NCBI GenBank assembly: GCA_021647885.1 | Contig: JAKITV010000002.1 | Coordinates: 62,001 to 126,000, forward strand | Direction of reading: 5' to 3' | DNA length: 64,000 nucleotides | DNA from: Flavobacteriaceae bacterium | Lineage (GTDB): Bacteria; Bacteroidota; Bacteroidia; Flavobacteriales; Flavobacteriaceae | Part shown: in pieces, positions 45,252 through 54,665 of the stretch | Layout of the letters: the number at the start of each line of letters is the position of its first letter | How positions within the stretch are numbered: the first letter of the stretch is position 1 | Notes under the pieces: model-generated | The model's input: only the letters and a program-made list of their open reading frames with translations | The model's database searches: none | What the model was told of the DNA's origin: nothing | Made by a program: the position numbers and the translations under genes

Positions 45252-46070
45252 ATGAAATTTTTATTAAGCTTGTTTATATTGGTAATAATAACCAAAGAGT
45301 GCAATAACAGTAAAGATGCTTCAGCAACAAATTCTGTAAATAATATTAAAGAAGATATTTTATCCCAAAAACAACACCTTCCCGGAACATATTACGTAAC
45401 ATTTTTAAAAGAGGATAACATTAAATCTTTAAATCTAACATTAACTTTTGATGAAAGTTCCAATAGGGTTTCAGGATTCTCAGGTTGTAATCGTTACTCT
45501 GGAGCTTATATTATAAAAGAGAATTCTATTTTATTTAGCGAATTAATCGCTACTAAAATGTATTGTGAAAAAACCCAAGAAATAGAAAATTCAATGCTAG
45601 AATACTTATCTGAAATAAATGCATTTTCACTAAAAGAGGATACTTTAATCCTTAAAAATGGAGACACAAATTTATTAACAGCTCAAAAAGAAAGCATTGA
45701 AAAAGTTAAAAATGATATGGTTCTTGAATACACAACACTCTCAAGAGGAGGAGCTTACAAAATGATACAAATTTCAAATAAAACTATTTCAGTTCAAAAA
45801 AGCAGAGACTCAAAAGCAATAACAAAATCTTGCAGTAATGAGGAGTGGAATAAAATTATTTCTTTGTTTAAAAATATTAACCTTGACAATTTATCTACCC
45901 TAAAAGCACCTTCTCAAGCTCGATTTTACGATGGTGCCGACATCGCTAATTTAAAAGTGATTTATAAAGGAATGACCTATGATGTGCCAAGTTTTGATCA
46001 TGGAAATCCTGCAAAAGAAATAAAAGTACTGGTTAAAGAAATCTTAAGTCAATCTAAAAACATTGAATAG
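45252..46070 (+). CDS. META-domain envelope protein
   Basis: The 272-residue protein has a hydrophobic N-terminus and a META domain at about 40-145 (HLPGTYYVTFL ... VSGFSGCNRYSGAY ... ATKMYCEKTQEIE), typical of HslJ-like proteins. A second half (about 150-272) includes GADIANLKVIYKGMTYDVPSF. The lipobox-like ITKEC has Glu before the cysteine, so lipidation is doubtful. It lies between sufS and sufE. Family proteins are linked to heat-shock and drug resistance in other bacteria; its tie to Fe-S assembly is unproven. Confidence 0.75.
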   Translation: MKFLLSLFILVIITKECNNSKDASATNSVNNIKEDILSQKQHLPGTYYVTFLKEDNIKSLNLTLTFDESSNRVSGFSGCNRYSGAYIIKENSILFSELIATKMYCEKTQEIENSMLEYLSEINAFSLKEDTLILKNGDTNLLTAQKESIEKVKNDMVLEYTTLSRGGAYKMIQISNKTISVQKSRDSKAITKSCSNEEWNKIISLFKNINLDNLSTLKAPSQARFYDGADIANLKVIYKGMTYDVPSFDHGNPAKEIKVLVKEILSQSKNIE

Positions 46071-46093
46071 CAATAATTCTTATTGTATTTTTG
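46063..46093 (+). promoter_or_regulatory. Internal promoter for sufE
   Basis: TTG (46063-46065) and TATTTTTG (46086-46093) match the -33 and -7 elements at the ideal 20-base spacing. The start site would be near 46098. This leaves the GTG at 46109 as the likely sufE start, while the upstream TTG at 46091 lies within the -7 box. Confidence 0.6.
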
Positions 46094-46108
46094 CTTAAAA
46101 TTGAAAAC

Positions 46109-46531
46109 GTGAACATAAAAGACATACAAAACGAAATTATTGATGAGTTTTCGATGTTTGACGATTGGATGCAACGTTATGAATATATGATCGAACTCGG
46201 TAAGTCTTTACCGTTAATTGACGACCAATACAAAACCGAAGACAATATTATAAAAGGTTGCCAAAGTAAAGTTTGGGTTCATGCTGAAATGAAAGATGGC
46301 AAAATAATATTTACAGCAGATAGTGATGCCATTATTACTAAAGGGATTATAGCCATATTAATAAGAGTATTCTCTAATCAGCAACCAAAAGATATTATTG
46401 AGGCAGATACTAGCTTTATTGACGAAATTGGGTTAAAAGAACATTTATCTCCAACTCGTGCAAACGGATTAGTAAGTATGATAAAACAAATAAAAATGTA
46501 TGCTCTTGCGTACCAAACACAACTTAATTAA
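46109..46531 (+). CDS. sufE: Sulfur-transfer protein SufE
   Basis: SufE takes the persulfide from SufS and delivers it to SufB. The acceptor cysteine is in NIIKGCQSKVWV. I choose the GTG start at 46109 (reading MNIKDIQNEIIDEF) because SufE proteins start right before this helix, and because the only earlier start, TTG at 46091, falls inside a perfect -7 box. The product is then 140 residues. The sufT-like gene follows after 1 base. Confidence 0.93.
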   Translation: MNIKDIQNEIIDEFSMFDDWMQRYEYMIELGKSLPLIDDQYKTEDNIIKGCQSKVWVHAEMKDGKIIFTADSDAIITKGIIAILIRVFSNQQPKDIIEADTSFIDEIGLKEHLSPTRANGLVSMIKQIKMYALAYQTQLN

Positions 46532-46532
46532 G

Positions 46533-46856
46533 ATGAGTAATACAATAGACACCCAAGCATTGGGAGAAAAAATAGTACGTGTAATAAAAACCATATTCGA
46601 TCCCGAAATTCCTGTAGATATTTACGAACTAGGATTGATATATGATGTTTTTGTAAACGAAGATTATGATGTAAAAATCCTTATGACTTTAACAACACCA
46701 AATTGTCCTGTTGCAGAAACGCTTCCGTTAGAAGTTGAAGAAAAAATAAGATCTATTGACGAAGTTAAAAGTGCCAAAGTGGAAATTACATTCGATCCGC
46801 CTTGGAGTCAGGACTTAATGAGCGAAGAAGCTAAATTAGAATTAGGAATGCTTTAA
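46533..46856 (+). CDS. SufT-like DUF59/MIP18 family Fe-S assembly protein
   Basis: With the ATG at 46533 the protein has 107 residues and one DUF59 (MIP18/PaaD) domain: TIFDPEIPVDIYELGLIYDV, then TLTTPNCPVAETLP with the conserved cysteine, and DPPWSQDLMSEEAKLELG. Members in SUF operons are called SufT and aid Fe-S cluster maturation. The frame is open up to 46500, but that start would overlap sufE by 32 bases. Tightly linked to sufE. Confidence 0.9.
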   Translation: MSNTIDTQALGEKIVRVIKTIFDPEIPVDIYELGLIYDVFVNEDYDVKILMTLTTPNCPVAETLPLEVEEKIRSIDEVKSAKVEITFDPPWSQDLMSEEAKLELGML

Positions 46857-46872
46857 TTGAGTTGATAGTCCA

Positions 46873-46890
46873 CAGTATTCACTTTGCAGT
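46873..46890 (+). repeat. CAGT-rich intergenic repeat, copy 3 (shortened)
   Basis: CAGTATTCACTTTGCAGT resembles the start and end of copy 2 (CAGTATTCAGT and TTTGCAGT) with the middle missing. It lies in the 55-base gap before the DUF2480 gene. Confidence 0.4.
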
Positions 46891-46911
46891 AATTTCACAA
46901 TAAACATTTAT

Positions 46912-47418
46912 ATGTCTGACGAAATCATAAATCGCGTTGCGAATAGTAAACTAATTACTATAGACTTAGAAGATTTTTATCCAGAAGGGAAACGTATCCT
47001 TTTTGATATTAAAGATTGGCTGTTTGAAGGTTTAGTGCTACGCGAAAAAGACTTTAGACAAAATGTAAAAGCACACGATTGGCCTCAATATCAAGGCAAT
47101 TATATTGCGCTTACTTGTTCTACAGATGCAATCATTCCGAGTTGGGCTTTCATGTTACTTACAACAAATTTAGCTCCATTTGTAAAAAAAGTGCTTGTTG
47201 GAAATCTGGAAACCCTCGAAACTTCAATCTATCAAGATATAATTACAGATTTAGATGTTTCAGAATATAAAGATAAGCCTGTTATAATAAAAGGATGCTC
47301 CAACAAACCTGTGCCAAAAAACGCTTACATATTACTAACTTCTACACTTATGCCTGTTGTTAAGTCTATAATGTTTGGTGAAGCATGTTCTTCGGTTCCA
47401 CTCTATAAACGCAAATAA
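46912..47418 (+). CDS. DUF2480 family protein
   Basis: The 168-residue cytoplasmic protein belongs to DUF2480, a family limited mainly to Bacteroidetes and often placed at the end of SUF operons. Typical stretches are IDLEDFYPEGKRILFDIKDW (in parts), WPQYQGNYIALTCSTDAIIP and GCSNKPVPKNAYI. Its function is unknown. The gene position suggests cotranscription with the sufE/sufT genes and a role near Fe-S metabolism, but this is by association only. Confidence 0.85.
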   Translation: MSDEIINRVANSKLITIDLEDFYPEGKRILFDIKDWLFEGLVLREKDFRQNVKAHDWPQYQGNYIALTCSTDAIIPSWAFMLLTTNLAPFVKKVLVGNLETLETSIYQDIITDLDVSEYKDKPVIIKGCSNKPVPKNAYILLTSTLMPVVKSIMFGEACSSVPLYKRK

Positions 47419-47467
47419 TTTATTATTTTTATCTCACTAACAACCAAATTATTGTGCTGAAAAAATA

Positions 47468-47499
47468 TTTGAATAAAATTCTTATAAAAACTATATTTG
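47468..47499 (+). promoter_or_regulatory. Promoter of the DUF3078 gene
   Basis: TTTG (47468-47471), a 20-base spacer and TATATTTG (47492-47499) match the full Bacteroidetes promoter consensus. Transcription should start near 47504, giving a leader of about 18 bases before the ATG at 47522. This is the best promoter in the window. Confidence 0.78.
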
Positions 47500-47521
47500 C
47501 GCCACAATTAAAACCCTAAAC

Positions 47522-48451
47522 ATGAATAAAAAATTATTATTTACATCACTATTTTTGTTGTCAATCTCTTTTAGTTTTTCACAAACCAAGGAAGAGTTAA
47601 AAGTTGAACAACAAACAAAAAAAGATTCAATTGCAACACTACAGAGTAAAGCTAATGCATTACAAGCCAAAATAGATGCGCTCCCTGGGTGGAGAACAGG
47701 AGCATTTGGCACTATTGGAGGAAGCATTTCTAACTTTAACAATTGGTATGCACAAGGAATCCCTAATAACTCTTCAGGAAATATTGGCTTTACAGTTAAT
47801 GCTTATGCCAATTTAATTCAAGAAAAATTCTTTTGGAGAAATGCTTTAACAACAAATTTAAATTGGGTAAAATTAGATGACAAGGACAACCTGACTGATG
47901 GTGATAGTTTTAATCCTACTACTGATGTGTTTAACCTATCATCTCTTTATGGAAGGAAACTAAACCAAAAATTGGCCGTTTCTGGTTTACTTGAATATAG
48001 AACAACACTTTTAAATAACTTTAATGATCCTGGTTATTTAGACCTTGGTGTTGGTGCAACATGGACACCAATCACAGATCTAGTTGTTGTAATACACCCT
48101 TTAAACTATAATTTTGTGTTTAGTAATGAAAGTAATATTTTTGATTCTTCTTTAGGCGCAAAAATATTAGCAGATTATACAAGAAAAATAGGTAATATTA
48201 GTTTCAAATCAAATCTTTCAATGTTTCAAAGCTATAAAAGCTCTGACTTATCAAACTGGACATGGACCAACTCTTTTAGTTATACACTCTGGAAAATGAT
48301 TGGTGTAGGATTTGATTTTGGATTAAGAAGTAGCAAGCAAGAGGCTTTAAACTATGCCATCAATACTTTAGGTAATACAAATGCGACATTTGATACCATT
48401 GACAATAGTTTACAAACATACTGGACTTTAGGGCTTAGTTATAGTTTCTAA
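47522..48451 (+). CDS. DUF3078 outer-membrane protein
   Basis: The 309-residue protein has a signal peptide (FSFSQ), a short Lys/Gln-rich helical part (about 22-55), and a DUF3078 beta-barrel region with GWRTGAFGTIGGSISNFNNW at its start (written in one stretch of 20), many alternating aromatic residues, and a terminal GLSYSF. It should be an outer-membrane barrel; function unknown. Its promoter is near-perfect, so it is probably well expressed. It converges on hflX with a shared terminator. Confidence 0.85.
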   Translation: MNKKLLFTSLFLLSISFSFSQTKEELKVEQQTKKDSIATLQSKANALQAKIDALPGWRTGAFGTIGGSISNFNNWYAQGIPNNSSGNIGFTVNAYANLIQEKFFWRNALTTNLNWVKLDDKDNLTDGDSFNPTTDVFNLSSLYGRKLNQKLAVSGLLEYRTTLLNNFNDPGYLDLGVGATWTPITDLVVVIHPLNYNFVFSNESNIFDSSLGAKILADYTRKIGNISFKSNLSMFQSYKSSDLSNWTWTNSFSYTLWKMIGVGFDFGLRSSKQEALNYAINTLGNTNATFDTIDNSLQTYWTLGLSYSF

Positions 48452-48467
48452 AAATTTTATAACGTAC

Positions 48468-48497
48468 AAAAAGGGCATCAAATTGATGCCTTTTTTT
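48468..48497. terminator. Bidirectional terminator between the DUF3078 gene and hflX
   Basis: GGCATCA pairs with TGATGCC, flanked by A-rich sequence on the left and T-rich on the right, so it works in both directions. It overlaps the hflX stop codon by a base or two. Confidence 0.78.
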
Positions 48498-49710
48498 ATG
48501 CTTGATTTTCATCATAATCGGGATACAAAAGATGATTATATGGAAAACGTGTAATATGTATTTGCCGCACTTCATCATAAACTCGTTTTTTAAAATCATC
48601 AAGGTTTTCCTTTTTTAAAGCAGATATGAATAATGCATTATTCCCTATTTTACTCATCCAAGTATTTTTCCATTCTTGTAAAGTGTAATTCGCTTTGGTT
48701 CTTACGGCAATTAAATCTTCATCATCAAAAGGTTCTGGTTTATAAGTATCAATCTTATTAAAAACCATAATAGTTGGTTTTTCAGCACCATTAATTTCGC
48801 CTAATGTTTTATTTACAGCTTCAATATGTTCTTCAAAATTTGGATGGGCAATATCTACAACATGCAATAATAAGTCGGCTTCTCGAACTTCGTCTAAAGT
48901 ACTTTTAAAAGAATCTACAAGTTGCGTTGGTAGTTTTCTAATAAACCCAACAGTATCACTCATTAAAAAAGGGAGGTTTTTAATAACCACTTTTCTAACT
49001 GTAGTATCTAAAGTAGCGAACAGCTTGTTCTCGGCAAAAACTTTACTTTTACTTATTACATTCATTAATGTTGATTTTCCAACATTGGTATAACCAACCA
49101 AAGCCACACGAACCATTTTACCACGATTTCCTCTTTGGACAGCCATTTGCTTATCTATGGTCTTTATCTTCTCTTTAAGCAACGCGATTTTATCTCTTAC
49201 AATACGTCTGTCTGTTTCTATTTCAGTTTCACCAGGTCCACGCATTCCTATTCCACCCTTTTGTCTTTCAAGATGTGTCCACATTCCCTTCAAGCGTGGC
49301 AGTAAATATTCGCATTGTGCCAACTCTACTTGAGTTCTTGCATAGCTTGTTTGTGCACGTTGCGCAAAAATATCCAGTATTAAATTCGTTCTGTCCAATA
49401 CTTTACAATTAAGAATCTCGCTAATATTTCGCTCTTGGGCTGGAGATAATTCATCATCAAAAATAGCAGTCCCTATATCATTATCCTTAATAAATCGTCC
49501 TACATCTTCCATTTTTCCTTTACCAATAAAAGTTTTAGGATGAGGCATATCTAGTTTTTGAGTAAATCGTTTAAAGACTTCTCCTCCAGCAGTATAGGTT
49601 AAAAACTCCAATTCGTCTAAATATTCTTTAGATTTTTCTTCGTTTTGATCTCTAGTAATAATACCTATTAAAACTGTTTTCTCTAATGCTATGTCCTTTT
49701 TTTCTATCAT
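48496..49710 (-). CDS. hflX: Ribosome-associated GTPase HflX
   Basis: The 404-residue GTPase splits stalled or heat-damaged ribosomes. It has the HflX N-terminal domain (AIFDDELSPAQERNI), the glycine-rich GGIGMRGPGETEIETDRR linker, and G motifs GYTNVGKST, DTVGFIRKLP and FNKIDTY. Cytoplasmic. A promoter-like CTATTTG lies about 20 bases upstream, one base short of the -7 consensus. It is divergent from the nuclease remnant. Confidence 0.95.
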   Translation of the reverse strand: MIEKKDIALEKTVLIGIITRDQNEEKSKEYLDELEFLTYTAGGEVFKRFTQKLDMPHPKTFIGKGKMEDVGRFIKDNDIGTAIFDDELSPAQERNISEILNCKVLDRTNLILDIFAQRAQTSYARTQVELAQCEYLLPRLKGMWTHLERQKGGIGMRGPGETEIETDRRIVRDKIALLKEKIKTIDKQMAVQRGNRGKMVRVALVGYTNVGKSTLMNVISKSKVFAENKLFATLDTTVRKVVIKNLPFLMSDTVGFIRKLPTQLVDSFKSTLDEVREADLLLHVVDIAHPNFEEHIEAVNKTLGEINGAEKPTIMVFNKIDTYKPEPFDDEDLIAVRTKANYTLQEWKNTWMSKIGNNALFISALKKENLDDFKKRVYDEVRQIHITRFPYNHLLYPDYDENQA

Positions 49711-49774
49711 TATTTAATATAAGTCGTAAAGGTACAAATAGAATGCTTTTGTTTTTAGTGTTTTAGATTTATAT

Positions 49775-50000
49775 ATGGATAAATATTTCACAATAGCATT
49801 TTATAATCTTGAAAATTTATTTGATACATTTGATAATAAACATGCTCATGATGACGCCTTTTTGTCAACTTCTGAAAAGAAATGGACACCAAAATACTAT
49901 AAAAAAGATATGGAAATTAGGATATACAATATCTAAAATAAGATTTAAAACTTCTGGTAAATTGCCTGTGATTGTAGATTTAGCTAAAGTAGAACTATCT
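49775..50000 (+). pseudogene. Remnant of an endonuclease/exonuclease/phosphatase gene
   Basis: The first reading frame (49775-49936) gives MDKYFTIAFYNLENLFDTFD and about 30 more residues before a stop. This start closely matches the intact nuclease at 62575 (IAFYNLENLFDTIND). After about 49905 the homologous text continues in a different frame (KLGYTISKIRFKTSGKLPVI, then VDLAKVE), then similarity fades near 50000. So there is a frameshift and loss of at least three quarters of the gene, including all catalytic motifs. It lies divergent from hflX, where, as far as I recall, relatives keep an intact copy. Confidence 0.75.
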
Positions 50001-50286
50001 GAAATGTTTCCGATTAATCTTTTTGGCAAAATTTTATTTACGTCCAATTTTTAGAATAAGACTAAAGCGTCTTTAATCGGTGAAAAAATACTTTTAATCT
50101 ATTAAAGTCCTGTTAATAATACGTTAGAATTCATTTTTTTTATCTTCGAAACCCACTTCTACTTTAAAATTTCATAACAGGCTGAAATTGAATATAAATC
50201 AAAATTTACTTATAGTTTGCGTTAGTATATAAACCATCAAAATCAATTTAATAGATTGACTTTTAATATTTAATAAATCTAATCCA

Positions 50287-53200
50287 ATGAAGAAAACTAC
50301 TTTACTACTGTTTTTATTAACATTGTCTTCTCAAGTTTCTGCACAAATTTTAAATAGTCCCGCTAACTGGCCAAATATTAACTGGACATTATCAGGAACT
50401 TATAATACAGACCCGACTGCTTTTGAGGCAGATCCAACTGTTTCAGCCAATTTTGCTTTTGATGATGATGATGCTGGATCTGGAAGTGATGATGACATAG
50501 CAGCTGAGTCTCCAATAATTGACTTATCTGCTGCATTTACAGGTGGAGAAACATGGCTTTTTGTAGATGTAAATTATACATACAACATGTTAGCTGATTT
50601 ATTAACTCTTGAATACTGGGATTCTGATAATAATTCTTGGGCACTGTGGCAACAATTTTTAGAAACAACTGCAACACCTACCAATAATTTTTGTTCTGGT
50701 GCTAGAGATGCTTTTACAAGTAATTCATTAAACATTGCTGGATTTACTGCAATACAACTTTCTGGTTTTAAATATAGAATTTCTTTTTTAGACGATGGTG
50801 GAAATGGTGGCGCAGGTTGGGAATGGGGTTTTTGTTTTGACTCTCCAACTATATATTCAGTTACACCTCCAACTTGTCCAGATATTAGTGGGTTAAATGC
50901 TACAAATGTTACTGGTGATTCAGCTGATATTAGTTGGCAAGCAGCAGGATCTGAAACTGAATGGGAATATGTTGTGCAAACGGCAGGTATTGGAGAACCC
51001 GTTGGATCAGGTAATAGTACAATTGTAACAACTTTTACTGAAACAGGACTAAGCTTTTCTACTGATTATGAGATTTATGTAAGAGCTAATTGTGGAGCAA
51101 ATGGTTTTAGCAATTGGGTTGGCCCTGTTAACTTTACAACAACACCCCAAACAGACTTTACTGTGGATTGTACACAACCTCCACTTCAAATGAATTATTG
51201 TTATGGTAACAATGATACTATATCTTGGTTATTTACTACCAATGATGGCAGTCCAGTTAGATTAATATTTAATTCTGGAACCATCGAATCTTGTTGTGAT
51301 GACATTTTGATCTATGATGGGACCAACAATACGGGGACACTATTATATCAGGGGAATAATGGTGGTGATTTGGCAGGTTTGACTTTCGATTCCACTGGAG
51401 ACTCTTTGTTCATGGAAGTCGATAGCGATTCCTCTGTAAGTTGTGCGTCGGGATCAAGAACAGAATGGGATTTTACCGTTTCCTGTGCAACTTGTGTAAA
51501 CCCAGTTGCAGCATATTCTGTTGTTGAAGACTGTGTTAATGGTCCTCAGTTTCTTGTTGATGTAGATTTGACAGATTTAGGTTCTGCCAATTCAATTACT
51601 ATTTCTGACAATCAAGGAAGTGCTCCTCAAACAACTTCTGCCACAGGCATATTTACTTTTGGACCTTTTGCTAACAATACTGACATTGTTATTACCGTTG
51701 CCAATGATGATGATGCTAATTGTGCTTTAACAAGCGGTTCGCTAACTCAAGAACAATGTGTTCTTAATATTATAGATTGTAATGCTGGCCCTGTTGATTT
51801 CTTATATTGTTATGGCAATAACGATACTACATCCTGGTTATTTACTACCAATGATGGCAGTCCAATCAGATTAGTGTTTAATTCTGGCACCATTGAATCT
51901 TGTTGTGATGACATTTTGGTCTATGATGGGCCCAACAATACAGGGACACTATTATATCAAGGAAATAATGGTGGCGATTTGGCAGGTTTGACTTTCGATT
52001 CCACTGGAGATTCTTTGTTCCTCGAAGTAGACAGTGATGGATCCATTAGTTGTGCGTCGGGATCAAGAACCGAATGGGACTTTACTGTTTTCTGTGCAAC
52101 TTGCGTCAATCCACAAGCAACATATCAAGTAATAGATGATTGCAATAATGGTGACCAATTTTTAATTGATGTTAATATTACAAGTTTGGGCGATGCTACA
52201 TCATTAACAATTTCTGATAATCAAGGATCTACTCCTGTCCAGACAACCACAACAGGTATTACTCAATTTGGACCTTATCCTTTTTTAACAGATATCATTA
52301 TTACGATTAGTAATGACCAAGATGTAAATTGTGTTATCAATAGTAGTGCAATACAGCTATTAGCCTGTCCTCCAGATAATGATAATTGTGTTAATGCTAC
52401 CATTGCTGGTGTAAATGACAACGCTCTTTGTTCAATTTCAACATCTGGAACTATATTAGCCGCTACAGACTCTGGAGTACCATCTTTCTCTTGTACAGGA
52501 ACTCCCGATGATGATGTTTGGTTTGAATTTATAGCACTCAATGAGGTTCAAGTTATTTCTTTGTTAAACATTAATGGAGGCACTGGAGATTTAGGTCATG
52601 CCCTTTATGATGGTAGTTGCGAAAACTTAAATGAATTGTACTGTGTGTCAGATACAAGTAGTTTAGCAATAAGCTTAATAGTTGGAAACACCTATTACAT
52701 AAGAGTATTCTCTAACACATCCCAACCAGATCAAACCAGTAATTTTGAATTATGCATTAGAGTAGCTCCAGAAAACACAGAGTGTGCTGGTTCTTCGCCT
52801 TTCTGTGCTGATGAAAATGGCTCTATTATTTTTCCTAATACAACTGGAATAGCTGACGATACTGATATTGCTTGTTTATTTTCTGCACCAAATCCAGCAT
52901 GGTATTTCATCCAAATTCAAGATCCAGGAGAAATTGTTGTTGATGTTATCCAAAATACGGGTTTTGATGCTAATGGAAATCCAATAGGAACTGGATTAGA
53001 TGTAGATTTTGTGCTTTGGGGTCCATTTGCTCCAGGAGAAGCTTTTTGTGGCAATTTAGATCAAGGGTGTCCAAATCCTGCAAATTGTCCTAACAATACT
53101 TCAAATCCTAATTTTTACCCTTATGGTAATATTATAGACTGTAGTTTTCATCCTCAAGACGTAGAAACATTTACCATAGACAATGCACAAACTGGTGAAA

Positions 53201-54645
53201 TCTATGTGTTATTGGTTACTAACTACTCCAATGATCCTGGTTTTATACAGTTGGTTCAAACAAATACTGGGCAAGTAGGATCTGGCTCTACAGATTGTTC
53301 TATTTTATGTGATGTGGATTTAGGTGAAGATCAGGATTTATGTGGATTTACATCCTATACATTAATAGCAGAATCTGCATATGCAGATACTTATACATGG
53401 TATTTAGATGGGTTCGTAATTAATGGTGAGTCATCAAATACATTAGAAGTGACCGAATCCGGAGTTTATACGGTTGTGATTGATAACAATATCTGTGAAG
53501 AGCCGGCACAGGCTTCTGCAACTATAACATTCTACCAAGAAGCTGTAGCAAATGCTGTAGATGATATTGTAACTTGTGACGATGCCAGTGGCGATGAAAT
53601 TGAAGATTTTAATCTTGATTCTCAAACCTCAACAATTCTTGGCACTCAAGATGCTTCAGAATTTGTTGTGACTTACCACCTATCATTAGCTGATGCGCAA
53701 GCAGCAATTAACCCATTAGCTTCCCCATATTACAATGTTGTTAATCCTCAAACAATATATGTTAGAGTAGAAGATGTTAATGCTGTAGGCTCTAATTCTG
53801 GTTGTTTTAGTACAACAAGTTTTGATTTAATTATATCAGGCCCTACACCAACAGCAACAAGTGTAAATTTTGAATTATGCGACGATAGCTCAAGAGATGA
53901 AATAGAGAGTTTCGACTTAGATAGTCATTCTTTGAACATTTTAGATGGACAAGACGATTCTATTTACACTGTAACTTACTATGTTAACGAAGCTAATGCC
54001 GTAGCTGGAACGAATGCATTAACACCGATTTACGAAAATATTTCCAACCCTCAAACAATCTATGCAAGAGTTGAAAGCAATCAGGCAATAGATTGTTATT
54101 CTGTGACCAGTTTTAATCTAATTGTTAATGATGTTCCTTTTACGTCTTTTGATAACTCTACTGTTTATGAGGTCTGTCCTAATGCAACTGTACCAATCGA
54201 TGTTGTCGCTATTGCAGAAAACTACACTGAGTCTGACGTTTCAATTAACTGGTATCAAGATGGCGTCCCGATTTCAGGTCAAAATGGGTTGTCAATTCCT
54301 GTGCTTACTGAAGGAAACTATACTATTGAGGTAACATTTAACAATACAGAGTGTTTATCCTCTGCAGATGTAACTGTTTTTGAATTGGAAACTTGCGTAA
54401 TCCCTCAAGGAATTTCTCCAAATGGAGATGGTTATAATGATAGTTTTGACTTGAGCAGTTATGATGTTCACAAATTAGAAATATATAACCGATATGGCAA
54501 TCTGGTTTACTCAAAAGAAAATTACACTAACGAATGGGTTGGCCAATCTAAAGAAGGGGACAAACTTCCAGTAGGCACCTATTTTTATGTCATGAGATAT
54601 CAAGATAATAAACAGCGAGCCGCTTGGATATACTTAAATTATTAA
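50287..54645 (+). CDS. Giant T9SS-exported surface protein with CUB-like repeats (type B sorting domain)
   Basis: The 1,452-residue protein has a signal peptide (SQVSAQ), a lectin-like N-terminal part (about 30-195), a fibronectin type III domain (about 198-290), two tandem CUB-like plus beta-sandwich units of 203 residues each (about 297-700), further Cys-rich Ig-like domains, and a gliding-motility-type C-terminal domain (type B T9SS signal: ISPNGDGYND ... LEIYNRYGNLVY ... YFYVMRY). It should be exported by the type IX system and held on the cell surface as an adhesin or matrix protein. Downstream genes encode a PorP/SprF protein and a PorE-like protein, the usual partners of type B cargo. 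The 232-base region upstream has no gene; TATCTTCG at 50141 is one base off a -7 box. Confidence 0.88.
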   Translation: MKKTTLLLFLLTLSSQVSAQILNSPANWPNINWTLSGTYNTDPTAFEADPTVSANFAFDDDDAGSGSDDDIAAESPIIDLSAAFTGGETWLFVDVNYTYNMLADLLTLEYWDSDNNSWALWQQFLETTATPTNNFCSGARDAFTSNSLNIAGFTAIQLSGFKYRISFLDDGGNGGAGWEWGFCFDSPTIYSVTPPTCPDISGLNATNVTGDSADISWQAAGSETEWEYVVQTAGIGEPVGSGNSTIVTTFTETGLSFSTDYEIYVRANCGANGFSNWVGPVNFTTTPQTDFTVDCTQPPLQMNYCYGNNDTISWLFTTNDGSPVRLIFNSGTIESCCDDILIYDGTNNTGTLLYQGNNGGDLAGLTFDSTGDSLFMEVDSDSSVSCASGSRTEWDFTVSCATCVNPVAAYSVVEDCVNGPQFLVDVDLTDLGSANSITISDNQGSAPQTTSATGIFTFGPFANNTDIVITVANDDDANCALTSGSLTQEQCVLNIIDCNAGPVDFLYCYGNNDTTSWLFTTNDGSPIRLVFNSGTIESCCDDILVYDGPNNTGTLLYQGNNGGDLAGLTFDSTGDSLFLEVDSDGSISCASGSRTEWDFTVFCATCVNPQATYQVIDDCNNGDQFLIDVNITSLGDATSLTISDNQGSTPVQTTTTGITQFGPYPFLTDIIITISNDQDVNCVINSSAIQLLACPPDNDNCVNATIAGVNDNALCSISTSGTILAATDSGVPSFSCTGTPDDDVWFEFIALNEVQVISLLNINGGTGDLGHALYDGSCENLNELYCVSDTSSLAISLIVGNTYYIRVFSNTSQPDQTSNFELCIRVAPENTECAGSSPFCADENGSIIFPNTTGIADDTDIACLFSAPNPAWYFIQIQDPGEIVVDVIQNTGFDANGNPIGTGLDVDFVLWGPFAPGEAFCGNLDQGCPNPANCPNNTSNPNFYPYGNIIDCSFHPQDVETFTIDNAQTGEIYVLLVTNYSNDPGFIQLVQTNTGQVGSGSTDCSILCDVDLGEDQDLCGFTSYTLIAESAYADTYTWYLDGFVINGESSNTLEVTESGVYTVVIDNNICEEPAQASATITFYQEAVANAVDDIVTCDDASGDEIEDFNLDSQTSTILGTQDASEFVVTYHLSLADAQAAINPLASPYYNVVNPQTIYVRVEDVNAVGSNSGCFSTTSFDLIISGPTPTATSVNFELCDDSSRDEIESFDLDSHSLNILDGQDDSIYTVTYYVNEANAVAGTNALTPIYENISNPQTIYARVESNQAIDCYSVTSFNLIVNDVPFTSFDNSTVYEVCPNATVPIDVVAIAENYTESDVSINWYQDGVPISGQNGLSIPVLTEGNYTIEVTFNNTECLSSADVTVFELETCVIPQGISPNGDGYNDSFDLSSYDVHKLEIYNRYGNLVYSKENYTNEWVGQSKEGDKLPVGTYFYVMRYQDNKQRAAWIYLNY
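51190..52110 (+). repeat. 609-base tandem internal repeat in the surface protein gene
   Basis: The CUB-like blocks starting near 51196 and 51805 repeat with a period of 609 bases (203 codons). Over about 300 bases they are close to identical in DNA (TTTACTACCAATGATGGCAG, TTGTGATGACATTTTG and GACTTTCGATTCCACTGG occur in both). The linker halves that follow are recognisably related only in protein (ISDNQGS, FGP). This contrast suggests recent duplication or gene conversion limited to the CUB part. Confidence 0.8.
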
Positions 54646-54665
54646 TCACTAGATACAACAAAACA

